This document shows, one piece after another, positions 63,758 through 64,000 of a stretch of DNA of 64,000 bases (its first letter is position 1; each line of letters opens with the position of its first letter). The notes beneath the pieces are model-generated. The model had not been told where the DNA came from. It worked only from the letters and a program-made list of their open reading frames with translations, and did not search any database. A program made the translations under genes and the position numbers. Source of the stretch: an uncultured Pseudomonadales bacterium (GTDB lineage Bacteria; Pseudomonadota; Gammaproteobacteria; Pseudomonadales; Azotimanducaceae); NCBI GenBank assembly GCA_958296195.1, contig OY282455.1:2728001-2792000 (forward strand), in the 5' to 3' direction.

Positions 63758-64000
63758 TGTTGCAGAACTTCCCGGCAACGAATGTCTATGGGTGCCATGC
63801 CTTCGACCACGGTGATCTGGGTGCGGACGTCCCGGCAGCCGTCCCGGCTGCCGATGAGCGTATAGGCGCCGGGGCGCAGGTGCAGGCGTTTTTCGGAAAA
63901 ACGCCCTAAGGGGCCGATGTTGGAGAGCAGCACCTCGGTGGCGTTGTCCGAGCGCAGCACCACCGGCACCGGATTGCCGTAGCGCTGCAGCAGGGCGTCC
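63754..64000 (-). CDS. first visible gene of the VWA/ExbB-like operon (5' partial)
   Basis: About 81 C-terminal residues remain of a protein that continues past the window edge. They form a small beta domain with Val-Leu-Leu-Ser-Asn-Ile-Gly-Pro-Leu-Gly, Leu-Arg-Pro-Gly-Ala-Tyr-Thr-Leu-Ile-Gly-Ser-Arg-Asp-Gly-Cys-Arg-Asp-Val, close to the PEGA pattern found in the next gene. The stop overlaps the SUMF1 gene start as ATGA. What the N-terminal part is cannot be told. Confidence 0.7.
   Translation of the reverse strand, partial: DALLQRYGNPVPVVLRSDNATEVLLSNIGPLGRFSEKRLHLRPGAYTLIGSRDGCRDVRTQITVVEGMAPIDIRCREVLQQ

Noticed and set aside
55491-64000. Zorya anti-phage system
   Set aside because: A MotA/ExbB-like channel is present but there is no ZorB with a peptidoglycan-binding OmpA domain, no helicase or nuclease; VWA, PEGA and lipoproteins are not Zorya parts.

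Overview
The window is a high-GC (roughly two thirds G+C by eye) chromosomal segment of a gammaproteobacterium. Gene order supports this: lolE, DUF2062, comEC, msbA/lpxK, kdsB, murB, rne, rluC, yceF, yceD, rpmF, fabD, fabG, acpP, fabF, mltG, tmk, holB, pilZ follow one another almost as in Pseudomonas and relatives. The two large TonB-dependent receptors, Rieske oxygenase, short-chain dehydrogenases and DUF3604 protein fit an aerobic, probably aquatic or host-associated, oligotroph-type heterotroph. Genus and species cannot be told from the sequence. I recognise no rRNA, tRNA or CRISPR array.

Layout. 1-11.2 kb: envelope and lipid A block (lolE end, DUF2062, comEC, clpB, galU, an in-frame MsbA-LpxK fusion, kdsB). 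11.2-13.3 kb: decayed accessory DNA with two 343-bp direct repeats, each carrying the start of a phage terminase-like gene, plus two small membrane or coiled-coil genes. 13.3-19.5 kb: murB, rne and rluC, with 1.7 kb between rne and rluC holding a leader palindrome, a transposase tail and a broken CARDB-type repeat protein. 19.6-27.8 kb: the fatty-acid and cell-wall operon from yceD to pilZ, with a strong promoter embedded in an 11-bp perfect inverted repeat. 27.9-32.4 kb: two proline-specific peptidases and a tail-to-tail, frameshifted higB with higA. 32.6-37.3 kb: a three-subunit molybdenum hydroxylase followed by a MoaD/ThiS-like protein ending in Gly-Gly. 37.4-40 kb: glyoxalase II-like and TPR-sulfotransferase genes. 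40-55.5 kb: a nutrient-scavenging island with two TonB receptors, DUF3604, amidohydrolase, a PQQ/cytochrome lipoprotein, a Rieske oxygenase, two SDRs and an MFS carrier.

55.5-64.0 kb (running off the end): a minus-strand, translationally coupled operon that I consider the best candidate for an undescribed system. It encodes, in order of transcription, a partial protein, a membrane-anchored protein with four PEGA repeats and a SUMF1 domain, a small one-TM protein, an ExbB/TolQ-like channel, an actin/Hsp70-fold protein, two von Willebrand factor A proteins whose single N-terminal TM helix carries an ExbD-like Phe-Leu-Asp-Val motif, and two lipoproteins. It reads like a proton-driven, envelope-spanning machine with VWA heads in the periplasm and lipoprotein partners in the outer membrane. 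That assembly is inference; the domain content and gene overlaps are visible in the sequence.
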